A DNA stretch of 10,971 nucleotides from Candidatus Jordarchaeia archaeon (GCA_018383835.1 JAHAWR010000024.1:5499-16469), one strand, 5' to 3'. Numbered from the stretch's first letter, positions 1-5,723 are shown. A program made the numbers and translations. Notes: generated from the sequence alone by a model not told the origin.

Positions 1-78
1 CTTGGGCTGGACGCCTTCATATTAAGCAACATCGCCTTGAAAAAATCCGCGCAACACTTTTACCCCCCTTATAACTAA
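1..78 (+). CDS. Possible C-terminal end of a gene cut by the left edge
   Basis: The + strand is open in frame 1 from the first base to a TAA at 76-78, giving 25 codons beginning LGLDAFILSNIAL and ending HFYPPYN. The stretch is followed by about 300 bases with no recognisable coding. That would fit the tail of a gene that starts left of the window, but 25 open codons can occur by chance and no family can be named. An ATG-initiated reading on the minus strand (near 33) is equally possible. Confidence 0.2.
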   Translation, partial: LGLDAFILSNIALKKSAQHFYPPYN

Positions 79-378
79 TCTTTCCTTAACACTTCCATTT
101 TAATCCTCTCGGAAGCCGGCTACCTTGTTCTCTACACTTAAGCTGTGCTTACACTGCACTCGGCTCCGCTTGAAATTTCAGGCTGAGAAAACAGGGGTTG
201 AGTGAATGTTTAAGGTGCTTTCCGACAGCGCAACTGTTTGATACGCCTAGGGGAATTGGTGAGGGGAGTCATCGGGAGCCATTCCGGGAGCATTTTCCGT
301 GCAACATCCCAAGAGGTGTAGCATTTATGCTGCGTCCTTCGTCCGCCTTAGCTTGGAGCCGATGTAGAGTGTTTTAAC
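79..378. other. Intergenic stretch without recognisable genes
   Basis: I read this in all frames and found only short, stop-broken ORFs and nothing resembling a family, a tRNA or a transposase. Two small features are visible. One is a near-perfect tandem 12-base repeat with core CGGGAGC.ATT at 273-283 and 285-294. The other is a short hairpin at 318-333 (GTAGCA / TGCTGC arms around TTTA). Neither has an obvious function. Confidence 0.5.
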
Positions 379-420
379 AAAAAGTTTATATTTATTTGTC
401 TTTATTGAAAAGTTTTAAAC
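379..420 (+). promoter_or_regulatory. Archaeal promoter for the DUF998-like gene
   Basis: A TATA-box-like TTTATATTTA lies at 385-394 after an A-rich BRE-like run. It would put transcription start near 418-422, just ahead of the Shine-Dalgarno GGAGGGGTG at 427-435. A second AT-rich box (AAAAGTTTTAAA, about 408-419) is too close to the start codon to be the main TATA unless the transcript is leaderless, which the strong Shine-Dalgarno argues against. Confidence 0.5.
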
Positions 421-443
421 ATGAATGGAGGGGTGAGTAAGGG

Positions 444-1280
444 TTGTCTGGAGGGGAAGTTAGTGAGGTTAAAGTTAGAGGCGTTACTGTGGACGCGGAC
501 TGGCTTCTGCTGGGCGGTTTAGGTGTGTTGGGGATAGCCTTTGTCAGCACCTTAACCCTCGCGCTATCGGTGATGCTCTACTCCTCTTCGCCCTTCACAG
601 TAGTCTACCCTAAGTTTCCATGGTTCCTCTACATAATTTACCCTACGATGCAGAGCCAACTCAACGTGCTTTGGGTCCTCTGCTCGTCGTCACCTGTCGT
701 CTCGCTCTACGTCAAGGTTCCATGGTTCCTCGCCCCAAGGATCTCGTTCCCATTCATCAACATCGGATACAGCCCTTTCTGGCAGTACATTAGTGAGCTC
801 GGCATGGGTCCGACGGCATACATATTCAACACCGGGATGATCATCACGGGCTTGATGGCGGTGGCCGTCTTCGCCCTAGCCAACACTGTTCTCGGCTCGT
901 CCCGCGCAGTAAACATTGGAAGGATTACCGGGGTCTTCGGCTCCCTGTGCTTAATAGGCATCGGAGCATTCCCGATGAGCCCCATAACCCTCTCACTGAT
1001 TAACCCCCACGAAGCGTTCGCAGCCGGCTTCTTCCTGGGGGTAGCCGTGGCCGCAGCTTTCCTAGGGTACAGCATGACTAAGAGCCCCGTCCTCTCAAAA
1101 GTGCACGGAGTCTTGGGAGCAGTCGTCTTAGTGTCAGCGGTGCTATTCCTAGTGCTTGGATTCGCGCTGGGGGACATTGTCGCCCCAGTGCTGGAGTGGC
1201 TCACAATAATACTGCTCATCGCTTGGCTATTCGTAGCAGGAGGACAACTGTTCATTAAAGGAATAACTCTTCCAGCATAG
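444..1280 (+). CDS. DUF998-like multi-pass membrane protein
   Basis: A 278-residue integral membrane protein. About six hydrophobic segments are visible, roughly residues 21-45, 125-148, 160-177, 188-208, 220-241 and 248-270. The block WQYISELGMGPTAYIFN (113-129), the following GMIITG, the GIGAFPMSP turn (172-180) and a later His in NPHEAFAAG form the pattern of DUF998 proteins (ISDLG...FN..., G.FP, H.). DUF998 has no established biochemical role, so none is assigned. The TTG start at 444 is chosen because GGAGGGGTG ends 8 bases upstream. Unlike usual family members, a long segment (about 46-112) lies between the first membrane span and the ISELG block, and it contains a duplicated 16-residue unit, SSSP...PWFL, spaced 34 residues apart. 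The gene is monocistronic as far as can be seen. T-runs at 1304-1309 and 1331-1336 may end the transcript. Confidence 0.8.
   Translation: MSGGEVSEVKVRGVTVDADWLLLGGLGVLGIAFVSTLTLALSVMLYSSSPFTVVYPKFPWFLYIIYPTMQSQLNVLWVLCSSSPVVSLYVKVPWFLAPRISFPFINIGYSPFWQYISELGMGPTAYIFNTGMIITGLMAVAVFALANTVLGSSRAVNIGRITGVFGSLCLIGIGAFPMSPITLSLINPHEAFAAGFFLGVAVAAAFLGYSMTKSPVLSKVHGVLGAVVLVSAVLFLVLGFALGDIVAPVLEWLTIILLIAWLFVAGGQLFIKGITLPA
582..731 (+). repeat. Internal duplication inside the DUF998-like gene
   Basis: Bases 582-629 and 684-731 encode two copies of a 16-residue unit, SSSPFTVVYPKFPWFL and SSSPVVSLYVKVPWFL (10 of 16 residues identical, 32 of 48 bases). The last 14 bases, TTCCATGGTTCCTC, are identical at 616-629 and 718-731. 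The repeat period is 102 bases (34 codons), so it preserves the frame. This supports a real in-frame segmental duplication rather than an assembly artefact. Most differences fall in third codon positions or between hydrophobic residues. Confidence 0.7.
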
Positions 1281-1572
1281 CAGCCAGCAGAACACAACCC
1301 CCATTTTTTGCCAAGAAAGTGAAGCGAAGTTTTTTGGTAAATGCGAGTGGAGGACCGCCAATTACCGCCTCTTAATTTTATGTTGCGTGGAGACATGCAG
1401 TTTAGCGTTACCGACTGCTCCTCGCCACTATAAAGCACTTGCATGTTTATTAAGAAATTCTGGGAAAGGCCTCCCGTGCTCCAATGTTTTTGTTTAATTT
1501 CTTGTAAAATATGAATAATACAATAAAACGGTTCAAGTTTAGTTACCTGAACAATGAAAAAGTTGCGAGTCA
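1281..1572. other. AT-rich intergenic spacer
   Basis: There are no coding stretches or RNA genes that I can recognise. T-rich runs at about 1304-1309 and 1331-1336, flanking an imperfect CATTT..CCAA / TTGG..AAATG inverted repeat, could terminate the upstream membrane-protein transcript. The GGTTCAAGTTT at about 1531 looks like a tRNA B-box, but no cloverleaf can be built around it. Confidence 0.45.
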
Positions 1573-1617
1573 AAAATTTTAAAAGTATAATGTTGCAAAC
1601 TACTTAATCTGGAGGTG
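1573..1617 (+). promoter_or_regulatory. Promoter and ribosome site for the four-cysteine protein
   Basis: The AT-rich box AAAATTTTAAAAG (about 1573-1585) is a good archaeal TATA/BRE candidate about 40 bases upstream of the ATG. A strong Shine-Dalgarno GGAGGTG at 1611-1617 stands 5 bases before ATG 1623 and fixes that start. Confidence 0.6.
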
Positions 1618-1622
1618 GTTTT

Positions 1623-2078
1623 ATGCCGGTGAATCCGTTATACAACGCGATATGTTTTGGGACGCTACTAAGCGCTTTGGACAAGATAGGGGTTTCACTA
1701 CCTATAGTGGCGAGGCAAACTTCACATTTACTAGAACCACTCATGAAGGACTTTCTAAAAGGGTTTATAGGCTCAAACGACCTGCCGAAAAACCTTAATG
1801 AAGTAAAGGAGGTCATCGAAAAACTCGTGGATGTTGGCGGAATAGGGGAAACTAAGGTGGAAGTAGCCGACAAAATGCTCACCGTGAGCGGCAAGGACTG
1901 CATGTACATCGATATGTCAAACTTCAGCAGGACGCTCGGATACCCGACCTGCCCGATGTGCGTCATTTCACTGATGCTTGTAGCGCTAGTAAGCGTTCCC
2001 AAGATAGGAGTAGTCACCGATACAATAATAGAAACCAAAGGCAACGAGTGCAGCATTAAAATAAAAGTAGAAGAGTAG
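1623..2078 (+). CDS. Small four-cysteine protein, possibly V4R-like
   Basis: A 151-residue soluble protein, function unknown. The C-terminal third has the layout of the V4R small-molecule/metal-binding domain: a CPMC pair (Cys110, Cys113) followed by a hydrophobic helix (VISLMLVALVSV), then a strand ending KGNECSIKIKV with Cys143. A further Cys93 sits in a preceding strand. Four cysteines so placed could bind one metal ion. The family call is an inference from this pattern and is not certain; the N-terminal half (helical, two proline-containing turns) does not match anything I know. The ATG start is secured by GGAGGTG 5 bases upstream. It has its own promoter and a T-rich terminator, so it appears monocistronic. 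The eroded toxin-antitoxin genes begin immediately after its stop. Confidence 0.7.
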   Translation: MPVNPLYNAICFGTLLSALDKIGVSLPIVARQTSHLLEPLMKDFLKGFIGSNDLPKNLNEVKEVIEKLVDVGGIGETKVEVADKMLTVSGKDCMYIDMSNFSRTLGYPTCPMCVISLMLVALVSVPKIGVVTDTIIETKGNECSIKIKVEE

Positions 2079-2102
2079 CAAGACAGCCTTTTTTGGGTTG
2101 CT
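2077..2102 (+). terminator. T-rich hairpin after the four-cysteine gene
   Basis: AGCAA at 2077-2081 and TTGCT at 2098-2102 can pair, with an inner CC/GG (2087-2088, 2095-2096) around a run of six T (2089-2094). Archaeal termination mostly depends on T-runs, so the T6 just past the stop codon is the meaningful part. The hairpin is weak. Confidence 0.35.
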
Positions 2103-2348
2103 CTTAGTTGAGATAGTTGAGGTGGCGTGTAACATAGGGCTGCACTTGATGAAGGAAGAGAGAAAAGGATGTGAGGATACTTAACTAAGATTAGTTTTCT
2201 CGTTGAAAGGATGTGGTGTCAGCCCGAGACTGGCGACGCGTTTAAGAGACTTGTAAGGTTAAGGAACACTATATTTCACTGCCACTGGAATGTCGACGAC
2301 GTAAGGATTTACGAGGAGGCTAAAAGGGAACGGATTGGGAGTCGTTGA
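2101..2348 (+). pseudogene. Decayed HepT-type (DUF86, HEPN) toxin gene
   Basis: HepT toxins are HEPN-domain RNases that pair with MNT antitoxins. Two pieces of one are visible here. In frame 1, 2110-2160 reads EIVEVACNIGLHLMKEE, matching the HepT helix usually seen as 'EaalDIanHLiae'. That frame stops at 2182-2184. In frame 3, 2175-2348 continues with residues that include DAFKRL, the HEPN motif R-x4-H in RLRNTIFH (Arg codon 2262, His codon 2277), and WNVDDVRIYEE, the usual HepT tail. The frame switch between about 2160 and 2193 breaks the gene. The N-terminal 30-40 residues of a normal HepT are missing because the preceding intact gene ends at 2078. The family's Tyr two residues after the motif His (RX4HXY, the antitoxin AMPylation site) reads His (2283-2285). 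The remains are followed by a broken MNT, the standard partner. Confidence 0.75.
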
Positions 2349-2435
2349 GAAATTGGGGGGTTCAGGAAAGGCGTCCTTGGAGTTTGAGGAGAAGGAGAGG
2401 TCAGGTTTTACAGGTTAAGCCGGAAGGAGGAAGGG

Positions 2436-2799
2436 CTTGTGGAGAAGTTAAGGAATTGTTGAGGTTTATGGCGAGGATCAGTTAGTTGCCCTCTTCGGAT
2501 CATTAATGAGGGACGTATCATTTAGGGATGTGGATAGCCGTCCACGTCAAGGGAATGGTTGATGCGTTAGAATACAAGTTTAGGTTGACGAGGAGTTCTC
2601 AGAGAAACTTAAGATTCCAGTGGGTGTTAAAGTCCTAAGTGATCCCACGTGGTTCACGCTCAAAGTGCTAAGAGTTGGGGGAATTATCTTTGAGAGAACG
2701 CCCTTGACGTTTGAAAAGGTTTACTTGAAGTCGCTCGATGAAAAGGAGACACTGGAGGAACGAAGTAGCCCACGGAGACCCTCCAAAAAACCTTTCTAG
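2436..2799 (+). pseudogene. Decayed MNT-type antitoxin (minimal nucleotidyltransferase)
   Basis: A recognisable MNT protein is spread over three frames. LVEKLR (2436-2453, frame 3) passes to IVEVYGEDQLVALFGSL followed by MRDVSFRDVD (about 2458-2535, frame 1). That piece holds the nucleotidyltransferase signature GS..R...FRDVD, close to the family's GSxxRG...SDxD. It then passes to AVHVKGMVDALEYKFRL (2537-2587, frame 2) and back to frame 1 for DEEFSEKLKIPV, VKVLSDPTWFTLKVLR, GGIIFERTPL and a charged tail ending at TAG 2797-2799. At least three frameshifts (about 2454-2461, 2536, 2582-2587) prevent production of a full protein. Order HepT then MNT on one strand is the usual arrangement of this toxin-antitoxin family, so toxin and antitoxin appear to have decayed together. 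Confidence 0.85.
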
Positions 2800-2838
2800 C
2801 TTGGGCAACATTCGCTCGTGAGAGCACCCTCAGACTGG

Positions 2839-3429
2839 TCACTCTAGGTCTAGGATGAAGCATGGTATTAGGCTTTTCTGAGTGGGGCTCTGTATGTCTC
2901 CCTTTATCAGTAGGGGGTCTATGTAGGCGATGAGTGTTTTCCCTGTGGGGTCTGGTTTGACGCGCCAGAACCGCTTCAAGTCCTTCTCGGCCAGCTTCCT
3001 TCTCCCCTCCATGTTGCCCTTCTCGGCAAGCTCTATGGACTTCAGGTAGAAGTCTGTTATAGCGTAGTTGGTAAGCCTCAGGTTGAACTTCAAATCCTTG
3101 TCCCCCAGTTTGTCACTGGTCTTGAGGCTGGCTACCACCGCCCCGCCGAAGTCTCCGAGGCTCTCCTCCTTCAGGGCGACGAGTGGACAGACAAACCTTG
3201 AAGCTTGAAGGAGTGAGTCCAGAGCGACGTCGTCGACTATCCGGGGCAGGCTTAGGAGCCTACTCCAACCAGCCTCAACACCTAGAGTGTCCGAGACCCC
3301 AAGCTCCCTGTATTTAAACTTCCTCTTAAGCCAGCTGAGCTCAGCTTCGATGGAGGCACCCATTGAAAAGTAAAGCACCCCCCTAAGATTCTTCACGAGA
3401 TACAAGTGTAGAGGGCTGGGGTCGCTCAT
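2839..3429 (-). CDS. Hypothetical protein of unknown family
   Basis: An open frame of 196 codons that I do not recognise. It has no signal peptide or membrane span. It looks like a mixed alpha/beta soluble protein with a basic, helical segment in the C-terminal half (DFYLKSIELAEKG followed by RRKLAEKDLKRFWRVKPD), then a short tail ending CFILDLE. ATG 3429 is preferred over the upstream ATG 3447 because GGTGAGG (3442-3436) stands 6 bases before it; an in-frame TAG lies just upstream of 3447. It lies between two sets of decayed MNT genes and runs opposite to them. It may be a genuine accessory gene or a frame that happens to remain open within the eroding tract. Its length without a stop favours a real gene. 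Confidence 0.5.
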   Translation of the reverse strand: MSDPSPLHLYLVKNLRGVLYFSMGASIEAELSWLKRKFKYRELGVSDTLGVEAGWSRLLSLPRIVDDVALDSLLQASRFVCPLVALKEESLGDFGGAVVASLKTSDKLGDKDLKFNLRLTNYAITDFYLKSIELAEKGNMEGRRKLAEKDLKRFWRVKPDPTGKTLIAYIDPLLIKGDIQSPTQKSLIPCFILDLE

Positions 3430-3447
3430 CGAAACCCTCACCCACAT

Positions 3448-3810
3448 CCACTAATCACCACTCTATCTGAGGGCGCACCTGAAAGTTATGAATGTTGTGT
3501 AGAGGGGCCTTCCAGGGCGAATATCACCCAGAATCACGAGTACACTAAACGGCAAAGTTTCGCTAGCCAAGAAGGTGTAAAGTAAGGGGACTTGCTAGCC
3601 ATTGAGGACACCCCAACTTTAGGGTAGGCATCCCAGTCGTCGGAGACGGCTCCGAGAGACGGCGAGTTGTTGAGGGGAAGTTCACATAAAGAGCCCAAGT
3701 TTGAGGGTATAGTCGGGGTGCAAAAGTAACATCTGCGGTGGATTCCAGAGGGGGCCTTGAAGAGAAGAGGCGAAGCTCGTTAAGGGGTGGCTCATAGGTG
3801 GGGGAGAGGT
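3448..3810. other. Gene-free stretch, probably eroded sequence
   Basis: There is no continuous frame and no RNA gene. Short readable runs on the + strand, for example VGIPVVGDGSERRR near 3630-3670, are closed by stops and match no family I recognise. The stretch leads directly into an MNT remnant on the + strand, so part of it may be older coding sequence beyond recognition. Confidence 0.4.
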
Positions 3811-3896
3811 TACAGGTTTCTAGGCGATCAGTTGGTAGTAGGGCTAGGGGCGACTACTGGAAAAACAGTGACGCAGACGTGGCCGTGCCCCTCTAA
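3811..3896 (+). pseudogene. Remnant of a second MNT nucleotidyltransferase
   Basis: Bases 3811-3840 (frame 1) read YRFLGDQLVV, the strand that normally precedes the MNT active site. After a frame change near 3834-3840, bases 3834-3893 (frame 3) read GSRARGDYWKNSDADVAV and then stop at TAA 3894-3896. That is the complete catalytic signature of the DNA polymerase beta-like MNT family, GSRARGD...SDxD, with both acidic residues present (codons 3870 and 3876). Nothing recognisable as the C-terminal half follows, and the usual 'VLFGS' strand is shortened by the frame change, so the gene is dead. It is distinct from the MNT at 2436-2799, being much closer to the family consensus in the signature. 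Confidence 0.7.
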
Positions 3897-4112
3897 ATGG
3901 AGTCGGCGACCCGAACAGACGTGAGGAGCCAAGACAATGTAAAAGATCTTCTGCTGCCTAGGAAGAAGTTCTAATTAATACGCTGCAGGGGGTGAGGAAG
4001 CTGTTCTCTGGAGGGTAGCAGAGCCCGGAAGGGAGCATACCAATTAGTGGAAAGAGCCAGAGAGGGGGCGCGAGGCTTAACTTTTGCGGATGGCTTCTCC
4101 GGCCCCCTCTCC
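3897..4112. other. Gene-free stretch with a perfect inverted repeat
   Basis: No coding frame can be supported after the MNT remnant. At its right end GAGAGGGGGC (4060-4069) and GCCCCCTCTC (4102-4111) form a perfect 10-bp inverted repeat around a 32-base loop. In RNA this would give a GC-rich stem. It ends 9 bases before the TATA-like box of the next gene, so it may end the upstream transcript or influence that promoter. Confidence 0.45.
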
Positions 4113-4120
4113 TAGAAACA

Positions 4121-4163
4121 TTTAAATTTCTCCGTTCAGCTAACTGGTCATTGGAAGGGGGGA
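4121..4163 (+). promoter_or_regulatory. Promoter and ribosome site of the MNT-like gene
   Basis: TTTAAATTT at 4121-4129 is a good TATA box, about 42 bases ahead of the GTG start. The purine run GGAAGGGGGGA at 4153-4163 is a plausible Shine-Dalgarno, 7 bases before GTG 4171. An intact promoter and ribosome site suggest that this member of the tract is still expressed. Confidence 0.5.
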
Positions 4164-4170
4164 AGTCCGC

Positions 4171-4536
4171 GTGGGTATAGCGGTTATAGGTGAAAATGAT
4201 GAGGAAGGGGTTCTGCAGGTTATAAGTGGGCTGCTTTCTAGGTTTGATAACGTGGATTTAGGATACATTCTTGGCTCCCTTTTTGATAAGTTGGTTGTCG
4301 CTGTTGTTACGTCGGAGCGCCTTCAACCATACGACGGGATGAAGTTCGCCACAAAGCTCGAAAGGCTCATAAAAAGAACAATAAAACGTGAATGCAACGT
4401 TAACGTCAGGATCCTCCAGTCGTCCCCCTCAAGCTTCCAGCATGAGGTCATCAGGAGAGGTAAGCTGGTTTTCTGCAGAAGCCACGCTAGACGGTTAATC
4501 TATGAGGCAGATATCCTCTCAAAATGTAGTAATTAA
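4171..4536 (+). CDS. MNT-family protein lacking the nucleotidyltransferase active site
   Basis: A 121-residue protein with the length and layout of an MNT antitoxin. NVDLGYILGS (27-36) fits the beta-strand and turn that carry the active site. LQPYDGMKFATKLERLIK (51-68) fits the following helix, NVNVRILQSSP (76-86) the 'DVVVLNDAP' strand, and HEVIRRGKLVFCRS (91-104) the 'EVLRxGxLLFxRD' element, followed by ARRLIYEADILS. After the GS turn, however, the sequence goes GSLFDKLVVAVV: the residues that normally supply RG...SDxD are missing, a deletion of about eight residues with both catalytic acids. The protein therefore should not transfer nucleotides. It has no HepT/HEPN partner directly downstream. 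It could be a non-catalytic binding protein or a young pseudogene. Starts at GTG, supported by the purine-rich site upstream. Confidence 0.65.
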   Translation: MGIAVIGENDEEGVLQVISGLLSRFDNVDLGYILGSLFDKLVVAVVTSERLQPYDGMKFATKLERLIKRTIKRECNVNVRILQSSPSSFQHEVIRRGKLVFCRSHARRLIYEADILSKCSN

Positions 4537-4872
4537 AGAGCGCAGATAGAGGGACCGGCAAACAAATAAACTCGAGAAGAAGCGAGAAAGAACTAAAGCC
4601 GGATTATTCAAAGCTCAGTTTTTAGCATGTTTTCCCCTTTCAACTTTAATGTGCTGTTGATGTCTTTGTTTTTGCGGGTTGGTGAAGGTGAAGAAAACTC
4701 TGAAAAAATGGTAGTTGCCTCTTGGTTACTTGTCCCGGGAGAATTATTGAGGCTTTGCTTCTTGAGGCCTTTATTGATGTTCTCGTAGAGGAAACTAACA
4801 GTTTTGAATTCCTCACCTTCATATAGGGTTACTTCTTCGCTTAGTGCATTAGTTATCGTCGGTTCCCTTTCT
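4537..4872. other. Stretch with no supported gene
   Basis: An open frame on the minus strand (4608-4895) runs through here, but its start overlaps the HEPN pseudogene in another frame and its product is low-complexity at the C-terminal end (rich in Ser, Asn, Thr and Lys). I could not relate it to any family. It may be the 3' continuation of the decayed HEPN locus or chance. Nothing is seen on the + strand. Confidence 0.35.
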
Positions 4873-5267
4873 TCACATTTCAACAGCTTCTTCAAGCGTG
4901 TAAGGTGACTCTACACTGGAGTCCAAGATTTCAAGCAGCTTCCCGACCCACCCAAGTATTCCTCGCCGAAGTCTGCTATCACGGGTAGTCGTAGTCGCTC
5001 CAAGGCTTGAAGTCTAGCCCTTAAGCCGAAAAGCGCCACTTGATGAATTACAAGTCTCGGATTCAGCTTTTAGATCCGCATAAGTAGCTCTTTAATACTA
5101 CACCCTAGAGAGGCTTCATCCACACGGTAAAGTAAAGCTTTAGATGCTTTTCCGCAGCCTGATGCGCAAAAAAGCCGGCAGTATACCTTCTTTCCCTGTT
5201 AAGTATCCCTAGCCGTATCCAAGCCCCACAGCGCTTCACTAAGTCATCTCAAAGCTTCCTGCCTCAT
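4873..5267 (-). pseudogene. Decayed HEPN-domain gene
   Basis: The minus strand from ATG 5267 reads MRQEALR, stop, LSEALWGLDTARDT, stop, QGKK.Y, matching the HEPN N-terminal pattern 'MrxEArrWLxxAxwDLxtAr..le.g.Y'. The first stop (TGA, 5246-5244) stands where the family has Trp (TGG). Then FAHQAAEK (5170-5147), the best-conserved HEPN block, appears in a shifted frame next to a run of six T (5173-5168). The first frame resumes with SKALLYRV and continues through IKELLMRI, another stop, LQALERLRLPVI and EEYLG. After a further shift, GKLLEILDSSVESPYTLEEAVEM runs to TGA 4875-4873. The span of about 130 codons equals a normal HEPN protein. Three in-frame stops and about three frameshifts make it non-functional. 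An A-rich promoter-like stretch lies at about 5285-5300. No MNT partner is visible beside it. Confidence 0.75.
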
Positions 5268-5664
5268 CCCGCTTACAGGGGGTTTCATTTTTATTTTTGT
5301 CACACGTGAATCCGGCAACGAGAACACAGGTTTATCAAACCAGGAAAACATGAATGAAAACTCGACTGAGCCTTCGACTCTCTAGCTTCAACTACTAGGT
5401 AAGTGCAGGTTTAAACTAGCTTCGAAGCGGGCGCTCTGATTCGGACGCACACAGTTAACGCTGCGATAATGCAAAAACAATTCACTAAGATGAAAAAATT
5501 ATTGAGAGAAAGTTATGGTGACGGCTTCCACGCTTTGAGGAATGCCCCCAACATGTGCCCCTACACTTGTACGCCATCACCTGTTTTCTAGTCCAGGAGC
5601 TCCTGTTGCTTGTGCCTTAGGTGGCCGCTGTCGCAGATCACTTCCACCGACTTACCTTGGTTTC
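5268..5664. other. Intergenic stretch with one doubtful small ORF
   Basis: This stretch separates the HEPN pseudogene from the esterase promoter. Apart from the A/T-rich block at about 5285-5300 (possible promoter of the HEPN remnant) and a 40-codon + strand ORF at 5469-5591, I find no genes, RNAs or convincing repeats. Confidence 0.4.
5469..5591 (+). CDS. Possible small protein or gene fragment with a CPYTC motif
   Basis: ATG 5469 opens a 40-codon frame: a basic helical start (MQKQFTKMKKLLRESYGDG) followed by HALRNAPNMCPYTCTPSPVF and a TAG. The CPYTC pair, preceded by a His, could bind metal, and the sequence looks less random than the surroundings. There is no clear ribosome site directly upstream, however, and I cannot name a family. 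It may be the leftover of a larger gene or chance. Confidence 0.2.
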   Translation: MQKQFTKMKKLLRESYGDGFHALRNAPNMCPYTCTPSPVF

Positions 5665-5723
5665 TTCAAAAAGCTTAAAGCCGTTCTTACGGTTAAATTT
5701 CCCATAATGGTTAATGGAGGGAG
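5665..5723 (+). promoter_or_regulatory. Promoter and start-deciding ribosome site of the esterase
   Basis: AAAAAGCTTAAAG (about 5668-5680) is a BRE/TATA-like box. GGAGGGAG at 5716-5723 is a strong Shine-Dalgarno 5 bases before GTG 5729. The in-frame ATG at 5714 overlaps this site and has no Shine-Dalgarno of its own, so GTG 5729 is the better start. Confidence 0.55.

Noticed and set aside
1525..1550. tRNA B-box-like GGTTCAAGTTT
   Set aside because: No acceptor, D or anticodon stem can be built around it.
707..1573. Long minus-strand open frame of 288 codons
   Set aside because: It lies mostly antisense to the DUF998-like gene, has no family pattern, no ribosome site, and a composition typical of a reverse-frame shadow.
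1604..2056. Minus-strand open frame opposite the four-cysteine gene
   Set aside because: The + strand gene has a strong promoter, Shine-Dalgarno and a plausible domain; the antisense product is Ser/Thr-rich and unstructured.
3829..3869. Walker A-like GATTGKT reading, suggesting an ATPase remnant
   Set aside because: The spacing is one residue short of GxxxxGKT, and the neighbouring frame gives the whole MNT signature GSRARGD...SDAD, a far better explanation of the same bases.
4608..4895. Minus-strand open frame of 95 codons as a real gene
   Set aside because: It starts at a TTG within the HEPN remnant in another frame, has a low-complexity tail, and no promoter or ribosome site.
4880..5100. 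Resemblance of the minus-strand LNPRLVI...ALERLRLPVI run to a BtuF-type binding protein
   Set aside because: Upstream in the same decayed frame there is a clear HEPN N-terminus and FAHQAAEK block, and the total span fits a single HEPN gene.
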